Positions 41,906 through 52,694 of a DNA stretch of 64,000 nt are shown in pieces. The stretch is from CAJBLF01 sp964545415 (GTDB lineage Bacteria > Patescibacteriota > Gracilibacteria > Absconditabacterales > Absconditicoccaceae), in contig CAZJFP010000002.1 in the NCBI GenBank assembly GCA_964545415.1, positions 18,469-82,468 of the forward strand, in the 5' to 3' direction. The notes beneath the pieces are model-generated. The model did no database searches, was not told the origin of the DNA, and worked only from the letters and a program-made list of their open reading frames with translations. How positions within the stretch are numbered: the first letter of the stretch is position 1; each line of letters starts with the position of its first letter. The translations under genes were made by a program, and so were the position numbers.

Positions 41906-42358
41906 ATGTATTATTCCCAAAGTAAAGTATACAATACACAAAAGCCTTTTGATATCATAGATATTACTGAGGATATCCATGAATTTATTGAGAAAAATGG
42001 ATGTAAGAACGGACTCGTAAATGTTTTTACACGTCATACTACGGCAGTATTGAAGATCAATGAAGCAGAGGAGTGATTCCGAAATGATCTCAAAAAATGG
42101 TGCGACAAGAATGTTTCTATAGATGAACGATACCAGCATAATGATCTCGAACATAGGGATCCTAAGACGATGTGTGATAGCAAAGAAGAATGTCTCAATG
42201 GACATGCACATATCAGAGGCATGCTTATGGGAAATAGTAGTGAAACGATTCCTGTGCAAGACGGGAAAATCATGTTCGGCAGACGACAGAGAGTGCTCTT
42301 GTTTGAACTCGATCATGCGAGAGAAAGAGAAATCGTATTTTCTTTCATAGGAGAATAA
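41906..42358 (+). CDS. YjbQ/UPF0047 family protein
   Basis: This 150-residue protein shows the family pattern VNVFTRHTTAVLKINEAEEG, then HNDLEHRDPKTM, NGHAHIRGMLMGNSSETIPV and RRQRVLLFELDHARE. The His residues line a metal or phosphate pocket. Some members have weak thiamine-phosphate synthase activity, but the role in the cell is not settled. One TGA Gly. A TTG at 41864 in frame is not needed. Confidence 0.93.
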
Positions 42359-42373
42359 AATATATAATATCTA

Positions 42374-42403
42374 TTGACATTAGAGAATATATAGATATAT
42401 AAT
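42374..42403 (+). promoter_or_regulatory. Sigma-70 type promoter
   Basis: ttgaca (42374-42379) and tataat (42398-42403) with an 18-bp spacer, 32 bp before the ATG at 42436. It probably serves the small gene and ispH. Confidence 0.75.
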
Positions 42404-42435
42404 TTTGTACTTTATTTATTTTACTAGAATCTACG

Positions 42436-42621
42436 ATGCCAGAAAAAGAAACACCATCACAAGAAAAATATGATCTTTTCGATCCAGAAGATCTTTTGAG
42501 CTCAAAAGCAAGAGCGCTTACTCCGTCAGAGATAGAAAAAAAGATAGAGGAAAGTAAGTGAGCATTGCATCAAGGACTCTCTTCTCATGGACGCACCAAG
42601 GATATGTGAGATTCTCTATAA
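42436..42621 (+). CDS. Small acidic/charged hypothetical protein
   Basis: This 61-residue protein (MPEKETPSQEKYDLFDPEDL start, SHGRTKDMGDSL end) has two TGA glycines. It is readable only under code 25 and has a good promoter just upstream. No family is recognised. It precedes ispH by 38 bp; a small hairpin (gtgattttatcac) lies between, about 42636-42648. Confidence 0.6.
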
Positions 42622-42659
42622 AATATACATACAGAGTGATTTTATCACTAACAGAGAGC

Positions 42660-43565
42660 ATGTGAAAGATCGTTTATTATCTCACTCCCTCAAGTTTCTG
42701 CTTCGGAGTGAAAAGATCTATAGATCAGCTCGAGGATATTATTTCACGTCATGCAGGTGAGGAAATTTTTTGTGTACATGCGTTAGTACACAATCCTAAA
42801 GTTACGAAGGAGTTTGAAAAGCAAGGAGTGTTATTTGTAGACCACATGGAGGATGTTCGACTTGATTCATCTATTGTTGTGTTTTCTGCACATGGAACGA
42901 ACAGGGAGATACTCCAAAAAGCAAGAACTAAGTTCAAAGCAGTATATAATTTAGAATGCCCGTTTGTAAGCAAGATCTATGGGGAGATACAAGGATTCAT
43001 AGAAAAGGGAATCATGACATTTTTCTATATAGGAAAAAAACATCATCAGGAAGGAAAAAATATCTTAGAATATATACATGCGAGATGATGAAAATCCTAT
43101 GTCTTTTATGACACATCATCGATACCTCACATTGATAAGAATCTGAAATTTGCTGTACTTTCGCAAACAACACTTAATTTTGCATATGTACAGGAGATTA
43201 TCAGTGAGATCAAAAAACAATACGATAAAGCATTATTGCCGGCAATATCAGATATTTGCAAGGCAACCTATGAAAGGCAAGCGGTTGTTGTTCAACATCT
43301 CCATAAGTTTGATACACTTATTGTGATATGAGGTAAGGAAAGCAATAACTCAAAAAAACTCTATAATATAGGTATGCATAATAATAAGAAAAGTTTCTAT
43401 GGTGAATCATTGGAGGATATCTTACAGCATCCGGAAGAGGAGTTGTTTGCAAATGAATATGTCGCTATCACCGGATGAGCATCTACTCCGATAGAGGATA
43501 TCAAGGAAGTATTCGATTACTACAAAAACCATGGATACGAGCCGAAAATGCTTGAACTCCAGTAA
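42660..43565 (+). CDS. ispH: 4-hydroxy-3-methylbut-2-enyl diphosphate reductase
   Basis: This 301-residue [4Fe-4S] enzyme is the last step of the MEP pathway to IPP and DMAPP. The three cluster cysteines are visible: SSFCFGVKRSI, LECPFVSKI and SDICKATYERQ. Other family motifs are VHALVHNPKV, FSAHGTNREI, IVIGGKESNNSKKL and GASTPIEDIKEV. The second codon is TGA (MGKIVYYLTP), so the true start is hidden in a standard-code reading. No other MEP gene is in the window. Confidence 0.95.
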
Positions 43566-43585
43566 TCATATCCCCAAAGAGGTAT

Positions 43586-44728
43586 TTATCTTAATTGTGC
43601 TTGAAGCTCTTTCTCGGTGAATGCTCTAATCTTGGATTGTATATCATTGATCTCATCGTTCAATAATGTCCTTTCATGACTTCTATAAATGATACGGAAC
43701 GTATAACTGACTTTTCCTTCACCGAATTTTTCTGTGTTTTCATAGGTATCCAATAGTTTGACTTCTTCTACGATATTTCATCCAAGATCTCTTACAAGAT
43801 CATAATATTCATTCAAGCTTCTGCTCTTGTCTATGATGAAAGAGATATCTCTATATGTCGACGGATATTTGCTGACAGGGGAATATACGGTATTCAAGTC
43901 TCATCGTTGTGAGGTGATTCTCGAATCATCAGACCAAAGGATTCTAATATCCGGTATCCTCATTTTGGGCATCACTAATCTTTCTATCCCTGGCCCGAAA
44001 GCCCATCAATTGTATTTTTCAGGATCCAATCATAGATTTTTCAATACGCTTCATTTGACGACTCCAGAACCCAATAATTCAAACCATTCACCATTGAATT
44101 TTACTTCCACTTGTAGGCTAGGGTCTGTATAAGGGAAAGTATCATCAAGAATCCTATATTCGATATCACCATAGATTCAAAGAACGAGGTCGCGCAATAC
44201 TTGTGCTAAATCCTCTTTGGTTATCTGTTCCTTACTTTTTTCTACAAGATAGAGTCCGTCGATCTGATGGAACACAGGAAAATGTTTACTATCTATTTCA
44301 TCTCTTCTATAGGTTTTTCATCGGCTTAATGCTTTTAGTTTACCTTCTTTTTCTAATTTTTCTTTGATATGAGGGTTGGTGAGATAATAATACCGAAGCA
44401 CCGTCGTATGTGTTCTCAATATCCTTTCGTTAGTTACGAAATAGGTATCAGATGTACTTCTCGCAGGATGATCCGGAGCAAAATCGAAGAGATCGAACGT
44501 TTCATAGAGTCAAACAATTTCAGGTGTCTGTACTTGATCGAAATCCTTATAAAAATCCATAGAGAGAATTTTCTCTACAATCAGATTGACAGGATTTCCT
44601 GGTGTTCTACTGAGATCCGGCATATCATACATACGACAGATTCTTTGGGCGTTGATGCTTGGGTCATTCCTCAATTGTTCAATAAGGTTTTTTTCTTCCT
44701 CTAATGAACAGGTGATGATCTCTTTCAT
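43586..44728 (-). CDS. pheS: Single-chain (mitochondrial-type) phenylalanyl-tRNA synthetase
   Basis: This 380-residue class II synthetase has motif 2 region LKALSRGKTYRRDEIDSKHF then PVFHQIDGLYL. DHPARSTSDTYFVTN and LRTHTT precede it; motif 3 is GWAFGPGIERLVM. Instead of ending there like a bacterial alpha subunit, the chain continues for about 95 residues. That extension is a complete ferredoxin-fold anticodon-binding domain: SKYPSTYRDISFIID, LLDTYEN, KVSYTFRIIYRS, ERTLLNDEIND and a final QLR. This FDX-ACB domain normally ends the PheT beta subunit. The same fusion makes the mitochondrial enzyme a monomer. The N-terminal coiled coil of bacterial PheS is absent. Confidence 0.9.
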
Positions 44729-44747
44729 GATTGATCAATAAAGATGT

Positions 44748-44821
44748 AAAAAAAACTCCCTGCATGATGGATGAAGGGAGTCGTTATCTAAGCTGATTGT
44801 TGATATAGAAAAACTCCCTTC
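44748..44821 (-). promoter_or_regulatory. Attenuator of the PheRS gene
   Basis: Reading the minus strand after the leader stop: segment 1 aagggagtttt (44820-44810), segment 2 gactccctt (44782-44774), segment 3 agggagt (44761-44755), then eight T. Pairing 2:3 makes a terminator stem; pairing 1:2 makes an antiterminator. Segment 1 starts right after the leader stop codon, so a ribosome at the stop would mask it and favour termination. Stalling on Phe codons would free it. This is the layout of amino-acid attenuators. Confidence 0.85.
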
Positions 44822-44874
44822 TAAGTAAAGAAGAAAAAGAAAACAAATGATGATGATAAGAGAGAAGTTTTCAT
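44821..44874 (-). CDS. Phe-rich leader peptide of the PheRS gene
   Basis: This 17-residue peptide is MKTSLLSSSFVFFFFFT, with six Phe in seven residues (codons TTT and TTC), ending at TAG. It begins 64 bp after the YbaB gene and lies 92 bp upstream of pheS. It is the positional and compositional equivalent of the E. coli PheL and PheM leaders. Its stop overlaps the first strand of the attenuator. Expected role: sense charged tRNA-Phe through ribosome stalling. No paralogue is expected to conserve the sequence beyond the Phe run. Confidence 0.85.
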   Translation of the reverse strand: MKTSLLSSSFVFFFFFT

Positions 44875-44905
44875 GAATCGGACACGTAAGCTAATTACAA
44901 GGATG

Positions 44906-44933
44906 AATATATCTATTTTTTGGTTTTTTTCAA
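44906..44933 (-). promoter_or_regulatory. Promoter of the pheS leader
   Basis: On the minus strand ttgaaa (44933-44928) and tatatt (44911-44906) lie 16 bp apart, about 32 bp before the leader ATG at 44874. Confidence 0.6.
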
Positions 44934-44938
44934 GACCT

Positions 44939-45304
44939 CTAATTCATACCAGGTATACCGCCTCATCACAACATGCTCGCCATATCAGAAGGATCCACTC
45001 AAAGGATTTCTTTTGTTTTTTCACCGACAATCTCTTGAGCTTTTTCTTGGGCTTTTTGGAAACATTTGATGATGATTCATTCAAGCTCAGATTTTTTGTT
45101 TGGATCAAGCAATGAAGTATCATTGATCTTAAGATCTTTCAATTTCATCTCTCCGCTGATATCTACGACAATAGCATCCTGTTCAGTGCCATCAGGTCAG
45201 GTGAATTTTCCTTCCTTACCTCTGATAATAAGATTTTTGAGTGCGTTCTGTAAAGTCTTGTACTTATCGTACATCTTCTTGAGCTCTCCGATTTTTCCAA
45301 ACAT
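44939..45304 (-). CDS. YbaB/EbfC family nucleoid-associated protein
   Basis: This 121-residue protein starts MFGKIGELKKMYDKYKTLQN. The central domain has VVDISGEMKLKDLKINDTSL and KSELEGIIIKCFQKAQEKAQ, the family's dimer core. The Gly-rich end (MLGGGGIPGMN) is partly encoded by tandem TGA. The family binds DNA with little sequence preference. It lies upstream of the pheS leader but probably in a separate transcript. Confidence 0.92.
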
Positions 45305-45613
45305 TATGACTATATAATGATATAAAATTTATCACATCACTGTACACAAACACTTCACGTTTTCAACTCAATTGACTGCGTCGTAATTTACTCACTTCGT
45401 TCGTGCAATTCATCTTCGCTGTAATGAACTTTGTGTAATGCATGAGCTACACTCATGTAATGAACTTCGTGTAATGCATGAGCTACACTCATGTAATGTA
45501 TCTTCGATGTAATATGTTTCACGTAATGTTTATTACAATTCATTACAATTCATTACAATTCATTACAATTCATTACAATTCATTACATCCGTTAGGATAC
45601 ATTACAATTTTTT
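45305..45613. repeat. Intergenic tandem-repeat region upstream of YbaB
   Basis: This 309-bp non-coding stretch holds two 36-bp tandem copies (45421-45456, 45457-45492) with one difference. After it come five 10-bp copies of attacaattc (45532-45581). The gtaatg words of the left part are complementary to the cattac words of the right part, so the whole forms a large imperfect palindrome. Confidence 0.85.
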
Positions 45614-48034
45614 TTATTTCTCTATCAGCGAATAATTGATAATAAAGTTTGCTATATCTCAGAAGATTTTTCCTGCTGTTGCAAATCACCATTGATTTTG
45701 TCTCGGTCTACGTACTTGGACGATGATTACGTATTGCGGGTCGTCTTTGGTGATAATTCCGACAAAAGATCCGTTTGTCCATCATTCTCCTTGCATATAT
45801 TTACCTTTGTAAGAGATTTGCGATGTTCAGGTCTTTCCTCCAAGCTGATATCATTCAACCTTTGCATATTTCAACTCAGGATTCTGTTCCATGACACTAA
45901 AAAGTCAGACTTTGAGGGCTTCAGCAGTTTCCGGCCTAAAGATCTGCTTGGTTATTTTGGTAGCTGTAGGATGATAGATATTTGTCTTTTTGTCGAAGAT
46001 TCATTTGATGATGGTAGGCTGGACATAATATCCTCCGTTCACTATAGATCCATATGCTGCAGCCAATTGGACAGGGGTTACAAGCAATCATTGTCAGAAG
46101 GTATTATTGAAAAACCTCGCGTCGGATACTGATGTCACAGATTCCACAAATCATGGATCCTCATTAGCGAGCTCTATTCACGTATTTTTTCCAAATCACA
46201 GTTTCTCAACATAATTGTAAAATACTTCCTTACCAAGCTTTTGTGCTATTCTTACCATACCTACGTTACATGACCGCACAAATGCATGAAGGAAATTCCA
46301 GTCTCCCATACAAGCTTCTTCGGCATTCTTGATGGTATAGATACCTACTTTAACTTTTCCTGGATCATTATATGGATCATAGAATCTGATTTCATCCGTA
46401 TCAAGTCCGATAGCGACGGTGAACGCTTTGAAAACGCTTCATGGTTCGTACGACATGGCGATATTTTTGTCTACAAGGACTTGAGGTCCATATACGTTTT
46501 TCGCTATATATTTTGGTATAGAAGTATCCATTCTTTCATAGCTTGTAGCAAGTCTGTATTCTCATCAGGTATTGATATATACCGGAGTCTCTACATGACT
46601 CAAGTTATCTATGATATAGGCTTTATCAGGGCCTAAAGGTTCGATAGTGAAAGCATCATTGTAGTTGTTCGGATTGTAAGAAGGATAGGTAGCAGATGCT
46701 TTGATCTGGCCATTGAAAGGGTTATAAACCAAAACACTGATCGAATCATCTTGCAAACTTTCATGATATCTCTGGATGACGCTTTCCACTTCTTTTTGGA
46801 TACCGATATCTATAGTAAGATATACATCATTTCCATCCTGTGCATCTTCGAGCTCAAATTCATTTGCTCCTACAGGTCAGATCCAGGCAGAAGCACGACC
46901 AACTATCTTTCCGTCTTTGCCACGAAGCGCATCATCAAAATATTGTTCGATACCATAGAAGGCATTATTATTCTTGTCTACATATCCCATGACATTGGAG
47001 AGGAAAGATCCATATTGATAATATCTTTTTACATAGGACTCCATTCATAATCCATGGAGTAGGGGTATCCTATCTCTAGAACGTGTTTGATAATAGGTAT
47101 TTTTGAGATTTTTTATTTCTTGAGCGATGAGAGGATTGGCATCAGAGATGATTTTCACATATCTATTTTCTTGCTGGTAGAAAGATTTTTCCAGGTTAGG
47201 GAATTTGCTGAGATATCCGTATTTTTCCAATATCTGTTTGATCGGAACTATATCCCTGCTTACACTACCTACATTGTTGGGTACTATATATACGTAATTG
47301 ATGTTTTGGATATCTATATAATCGAGATTGAGTTTGGCGAGTTCTGCAAGAAAGTTGCTATTGGCAAAGAATCCAAGATAATTTTTTGGTTTAATTCAGA
47401 TATAAATCATATTATCTAGTCTTGTTTTGATAAGCGCTTGCGCAGTATTTTTGTTGAAACCGCTAAGGATCTGTTGAAGCTGGAGATCGTATCACGTCTG
47501 ATCATAGAAATACCATCCGGAAGAGATGATGCCGCTGCCATAATAGAAAAATTGCGGTTGAGGAGGTATGATAGTAGTGTGCGTAAAAAGCTCGATATGT
47601 TTGATGCATTGCAGTTTGGTAACTTCCTGCATACCATAGAGTTCACAGAAGTGCCTATAGATGATAGGGGTGATGATGTCGATGAATTTCGTTTTATCCC
47701 GGATGAATTTTGGATCGACGAAAATATTGTACATCGTGATGTTGTCCGTTAATTGAATATGTTTCTCTGCTTTGTCGTCGGCATAGATATTTCACCTTTT
47801 CGCTTTGAGCGATGTTTCACTCACATGTTGTTGATTAAGGAGCGTATCGAAATAGGAATGTCTGATAACCTGTAAATATACTAATCTGAGCGTGAGTAAA
47901 AGAAACAACAACAAAAAGAAGCAGAGCAGATAAAATTCCCTGCTAACTCTGATAAACCTCAAAAAGGTGTTGGCCTGCAGCCGATGCTCCAATTTTTGGT
48001 CAAAATTTTTATGGTAAGAGGATGATCTGATCAT
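45614..48034 (-). CDS. Class B penicillin-binding protein (PBP2/FtsI-like)
   Basis: This 806-residue transpeptidase has an N-terminal membrane anchor (FYLLCFFLLLFLLLTLRLVYLQ, residues about 34-55 in part) and a pedestal domain starting RGNIYADDKAEKH. The catalytic domain has S-x-x-K in SYEPGSVFKAF (about residue 531), S-x-N in VRSCNVGMV (about 586) and KTG in GGKTGTSQIS (about 737). The invariant Gly of KTG is encoded by TGA. It crosslinks murein in elongation or division. Neighbours do not decide between FtsI and MrdA. At about 800 residues it is longer than the usual 580-700. Confidence 0.95.
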
Positions 48035-48125
48035 GGTGTGATAACCATACTAATTATTCATAGGTATTTTTCAACCCTTTACCATCAGGCAGTATTTTAT
48101 GCATAGAGCGTGAGAAAAAAAATAG

Positions 48126-48156
48126 TTGCAATAAGAGAAAAAATTTGTAGTATAAT
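48126..48156 (+). promoter_or_regulatory. Promoter candidate of the pilin gene
   Basis: ttgcaa (48126-48131) and tataat (48151-48156) with a long 19-bp spacer. About 98 bp before the ATG at 48254. Confidence 0.45.
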
Positions 48157-48253
48157 GACGAAATATGGTTTGTAGAAAAAACTTGATTTTATATTCTATA
48201 AATCTATTATATCATCAAATTATTCTTTTTAATTTCTTTAAAAAAAGAAACAA

Positions 48254-48649
48254 ATGAAAAAATTATCGTTAAAGGTAGTATCTCTCTTTGCTCTTGGAAT
48301 ACTTAGCGTATCAAGCATGCTTACATTTGCTCAAACAGTCACTACACAATTTGGTGATGCAGGAGCTACAAGCAATATAGGAATTTCAGGAACAGGAACA
48401 GCACAAGGAGGAAAACTTATCGATGTAATCAAAAGCTTCATCAACTGGATGTTGGGAATCTTGGCTCTTGTAGCTTTGGTTATCTTGCTTCGGGGAGGTT
48501 TTCAAATGGTTACTGCAGCTGGAGACGATGCCAAATACAAGAAAGGTTTCAAAATCTTACAGCAAGCGGCTATTGGATTGGTATTCATCGGAATATCCCG
48601 GTTGGTAGTAAGTGTAATCTTCCGATTGCTCGGTGTGGTCGGAGTGTAA
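48254..48649 (+). CDS. VirB2/TrbC-like pilin
   Basis: This 131-residue protein has a long signal peptide (KLSLKVVSLFALGILSVSSM then LTFAQ), a short polar part rich in Gly and Thr, and two membrane segments (FINWMLGILALVALVILLRG and AAIGLVFIGISRLVVSVIF) joined by a short loop GDDAKYKKGFK. This is the layout of type IV secretion pilins and related CPR proteins. No TGA is used. No other T4SS gene lies in the window. A good terminator follows, so it is made as a single-gene transcript. Confidence 0.8.
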   Translation: MKKLSLKVVSLFALGILSVSSMLTFAQTVTTQFGDAGATSNIGISGTGTAQGGKLIDVIKSFINWMLGILALVALVILLRGGFQMVTAAGDDAKYKKGFKILQQAAIGLVFIGISRLVVSVIFRLLGVVGV

Positions 48650-48677
48650 TAGTAAACGCTATTTCTCAAGATAAAAA

Positions 48678-48704
48678 AACTCTGCTCTACAGCAGGGTTT
48701 TTTC
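48678..48704 (+). terminator. Rho-independent terminator after the pilin gene
   Basis: ctctgct / agcaggg stem with loop ctac, flanked by A run and T run. Confidence 0.88.
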
Positions 48705-48828
48705 ATAGCAAAAAAAAACTTTTTTGTTTGAAAAAGGATATAGGATTCCTATATTAATATATAAAAAAGTCCGTGATCAGAAATACATTAATTCTGAATT
48801 TTACATTCTGAATTCTCTATTCGAAAAA

Positions 48829-51663
48829 ATGCATATCCATGAATTCGAGCTTCGTTATCGTGCATACAAATGATTGAATCATAAATTCTGACTCTGATGG
48901 GATCAAGAAACGATTTTGGAAATGACAAAAATATCCGACAAAGGCGTACCTACGAAACCTATTCAAGAAATAGAGCCGAAAGAACTCCATGAGATAACTT
49001 TGGAGACCTACACGGTATTCAAAAAGAAATTTCTGGAAGAGCATAAAGATGAAAAAATAGGCGTAGCGACATTAGGTGAATATATGGATCGTTTGGAGTA
49101 TGAGTTCAAAGTAATCAAGGAAATGGGATTTAATTCATACTTCTTGATTGTCGCTGATTTCGTTCGTTGGGCAAAGAGGAATATGATTGTCGTAGGTCCA
49201 TGAAGAGGATCAGGAGCATGATCGATATTGGCTCGGTTGATAAGGATAACCGATGTGGATCCTTTGCAATTTTGATTGCTGTTTGAAAGATTTCTAAATC
49301 CTGCCCGTGTATCAATGCCGGATTTCGATATTGATTTCGAAGATGTACAAAGGGAAAAAGTGATCCAATATGTCAGAGAAAAATATGGAAACGAACAGGT
49401 GAGCGGTATCTGAACCTACATGCAGATGGCAAGCAGAGCAGCATTCAAGGATGTTGCAAGAGTGCTAGGAGTGCCGTTCGAAAAGTCGAATCAGATATCA
49501 TGACTGATGCCAGATAAGATATCATTGCAGCAAGCAGTGCAATCATCAGAAGCTACAGAAGAGCTCAAAGCACTCTATGAATCCGACGAAAAAGTAAAAA
49601 AAGCAGCAGAATTATCAGAAAAACTTGAAGGAAATATGAGACAGCTCTGAATGCATGCATGCGGTATTATCATAGCTCCGGACAAGATCAGTAAATTTTC
49701 TCCTGTTCAATATGTCAAAGAAGGTGATATAACAACAGTCACCCAATACGATGGACCGACTATGGAAACTATCTGACTCTTGAAGATGGACTTTTTGGGA
49801 CTCAGGAATCTCTCGGTCATCAAGAATTGCATCAAGATCTTGCAAAAAAAACATGAGAAGGAAGGGAAAGAACTCCCTGATATGTTCAAGACATTCTTTG
49901 AAGATACATCGTTCCAGCCACCACTCGAAGATCCTTTCACATTCCAGAAGGTCTTTCAAACAGGAGATACTACGTGAATATTCCAATTCGAATCGAGCGG
50001 TATGAGAAAGTTTCTGATTAAGCTGAAAGCCGATTCCATCAATGACTTGGTAGCTATGAACGCATTATATCGTCCAGGTCCTATGGAATTTATCCCGAAT
50101 TATATCGCAAGAAAGAATGGTGAAGAACCAATTAGTTATATGAGCGCTGAATTGAGACAAATGTTGGTAGAAAAATATGGTGAAGAAGAGACTGACAAAG
50201 AGAATGCAAAATTGGTCGAAGATCTCGCTCCAATCATGAATCTGACCTATGGTATCGCTGTCTATCAAGAACAGTTGATGTTTCTTGTGCAGGCAATGGC
50301 ATGATTTTCTCTAGCAGAAGCTGACCTTTTGAGAAGGTGAGTCGGAAAAAAGAAAAAAGAAATCATAGAACAGCTCAAGAAAGAGTTCACAAAAAGAGCG
50401 AAGGAATTTAGAGAATACAAGAAAGAGACAGCTATCTATGTGTATGAAAAAATGATAGAGCCTGCTGCTTCATATTCATTCAATAAATCACACTCCGTAT
50501 GCTATGCAATGATAGCGTATCAGACTGCATATCTGAAAGCATATTATCCAGTGGAATTCTACGCATCGCTTATCAGGTCAGTGGAAGAAGATAGTGATGA
50601 AATGAGTGTGTATGTCTATGAAGCACAGAACCAATGAATATCAGTGCTTCCTCCCAATATCAATCAATCATTTAATCATGTAGCAGCGATAAACGATCAG
50701 ATCAGGCTTGGATTTTTTTGCATCAAAGGGTTATGATTGGAAATAGGAGAGGTCATACAGAAAGAAAGGGAAAATAATGGAAAATATTTGACATTGGAGG
50801 ATTTTATCAAGAGATGCTCTACAATCATAAATAAGAAATCTGTAGAATGACTGATCAAATCATGAGCGTTCGATGATTTTTGAGACAGGGGAGTCTTGCT
50901 GATTAACGTGGAGACTATCCTTGAACGAGCAAAAAAAGGCAAAGATGCAAACGCAGGGCTATTCTGAATGATGGAGATGAGTACCAAGATGGTATTGAAA
51001 CCAGGTCCGACAACGACAATGATGGAAAGATTATTGCTCGAATACGAAGTATTCAAGGTATTCGTTTCAGGCAATCCTTTGGATGGACTCTATACATATA
51101 TCAAGAGATATAATTTTATTTCACAATTCAAAGAAAAAGAAAATTTCTGAAATTTTGTCATCGTATGATATATCAAAAACATTCAGAGAGCAAAGAAAAA
51201 ATGATTTTTCATTCAGATAGAGGATATCTCATGAAGTGCTGAATTCTTTGTCAGGGAGACGCTGAATTTTGAAAGATTCAATATTCTGATGATTTCAGGA
51301 TTCAAGGGAAAATCTCTCACTATAGAGAAAATAGTGAAGATGGATCGCGATCATTTGATCAAGCAAGCGGGAAGTAAATACGATCCGGAAATGACCGTTG
51401 TTAGAGCAAAAGCTTTGAGATTGAAATCTGCCGATACCCAATCAATAGAAACAAAATCAGAAGAAAAAAAAATAGAGGAAGTGCCAGATCTTATATCACA
51501 AGAGCAAACTGTGTTTTTGCTTCCCGATAGTACAAAAAAGATAAATGAATTGATTACTATCATACAAACACACAAAGGTGATCAGGAAATAACAATACAT
51601 AACAAAAAGTTTTTTCTTAATGATGATGGTATTCAGAAGATACAAGATTTATTTGCTAGATAA
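48829..51663 (+). CDS. dnaE: DNA polymerase III alpha subunit lacking the PHP domain
   Basis: This 944-residue replicative polymerase starts directly before the palm. RLEYEFKVIKEMGFNSYFLI and VGPGRGSGAGSILARL are near residues 85-135. The catalytic Asp pair is in MPDFDIDFED and the third Asp in KMDFLGLRNL. The finger and beta-binding regions follow, with VAMNALYRPGPMEFIP, SYSFNKSHSVCYAMIAYQTA and an OB-fold end. The roughly 280-residue N-terminal PHP domain of DnaE is absent. The open frame before 48829 has no ATG back to a TAG at 48706. Many essential Gly, including VGPGRGSG, are TGA. A Gly-free linker and helical tail close the C-terminus. Confidence 0.93.
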
Positions 51664-51667
51664 GTCG

Positions 51668-52672
51668 ATGAAAAAAAGCGTAAGCGTAGCTAGAAGCATG
51701 ATAGAACAAGCTAAGAAGATAGCGATTTTTTGACATATGAGCCCTGATGGAGATTGTATCGGAGCTATGCTGGGATTATGAAAATTATTGGAAAAACAGA
51801 AAAAAAGCATCAGCTATTTCGTCCCCAATAAACCAAGTAAAGTGTATGGATTTGTAAAAAAGATCAAAAGATTGAAGAGTAATTTTGATTACAAAAACTA
51901 CGATCTCTTGATATTCGTAGATTTTACGGGGATGAATCGCATGGGAATAATAAGTGAAGCGAAACCTGAGTATTTCAACAAAAAACCCATTGTAGTATTT
52001 GATCATCATATCGGCAATGGATTGGATCACGGTATTATGGTAAAAGATGTAAAAAGCATAAGTACATGCGAAATATTATTTGAATATACTTCCAAACGAC
52101 GACCAAAATATTATGACCAGGAAATAGCTACGTATTTTTATCTAGGCATTACCTCGGATTCAGGTAATTTCCTTTTTGAAGAAGATCATATCAGGACATT
52201 CACCAATGTCGTGAAGCTCTTGAAACTTGGGGCAGAAAAGGATTTTGTCGTAAACAATCTGATGCGCAAGAGATCGCTGAATTCCATAAAGTTTCTCAAA
52301 TTGTTGCTCAATAGAATTCATCAAAAGGATGATTTGTTGTATACCTATTATGATGAAGATGAGTTGGAACAGTATGATATCGATCAAGAAGAGGCAGCAT
52401 ACGGATTGCATATCATACAAAATATAGATGGTCCAAAAGTAGTGGTATTGATAAGAAAAATAGGCGATATCATCAGATGATCATTGAGAGCAAAAAAAAT
52501 AACATGAGAACTGCGCAGCAAAAGCGTGGATTGCAACAAGATTGCAAAAACGCTCTGATGATGATGACATAAGCTTGCTGCAGGATTCGGTGTTCCGGTA
52601 CAAGGTAATTTTGAAAAACAAATAGAACATATAGTAAAACACATAAATACCATGATAAAAAAAGGATACTAG
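51668..52672 (+). CDS. DHH/DHHA1 family phosphoesterase (NrnA-like)
   Basis: This 334-residue protein has HMSPDGDCIGAMLGL (metal site), VDFTGMNRMG, the VFDHHIGNG signature and, at the C-terminus, the DHHA1 motif LGGGGHKLAAGF, in which two glycines are TGA. The family hydrolyses nanoRNA, cyclic dinucleotides or pAp with Mn2+. It starts 4 bp after the dnaE stop, so the two are in one operon. Confidence 0.93.
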
Positions 52673-52694
52673 TTTTATTTTTTATCCTTCTCTT

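Noticed and set aside
45421..45581. CRISPR-like array
   Set aside because: The repeats are adjoining without unique spacers and no cas gene is near.
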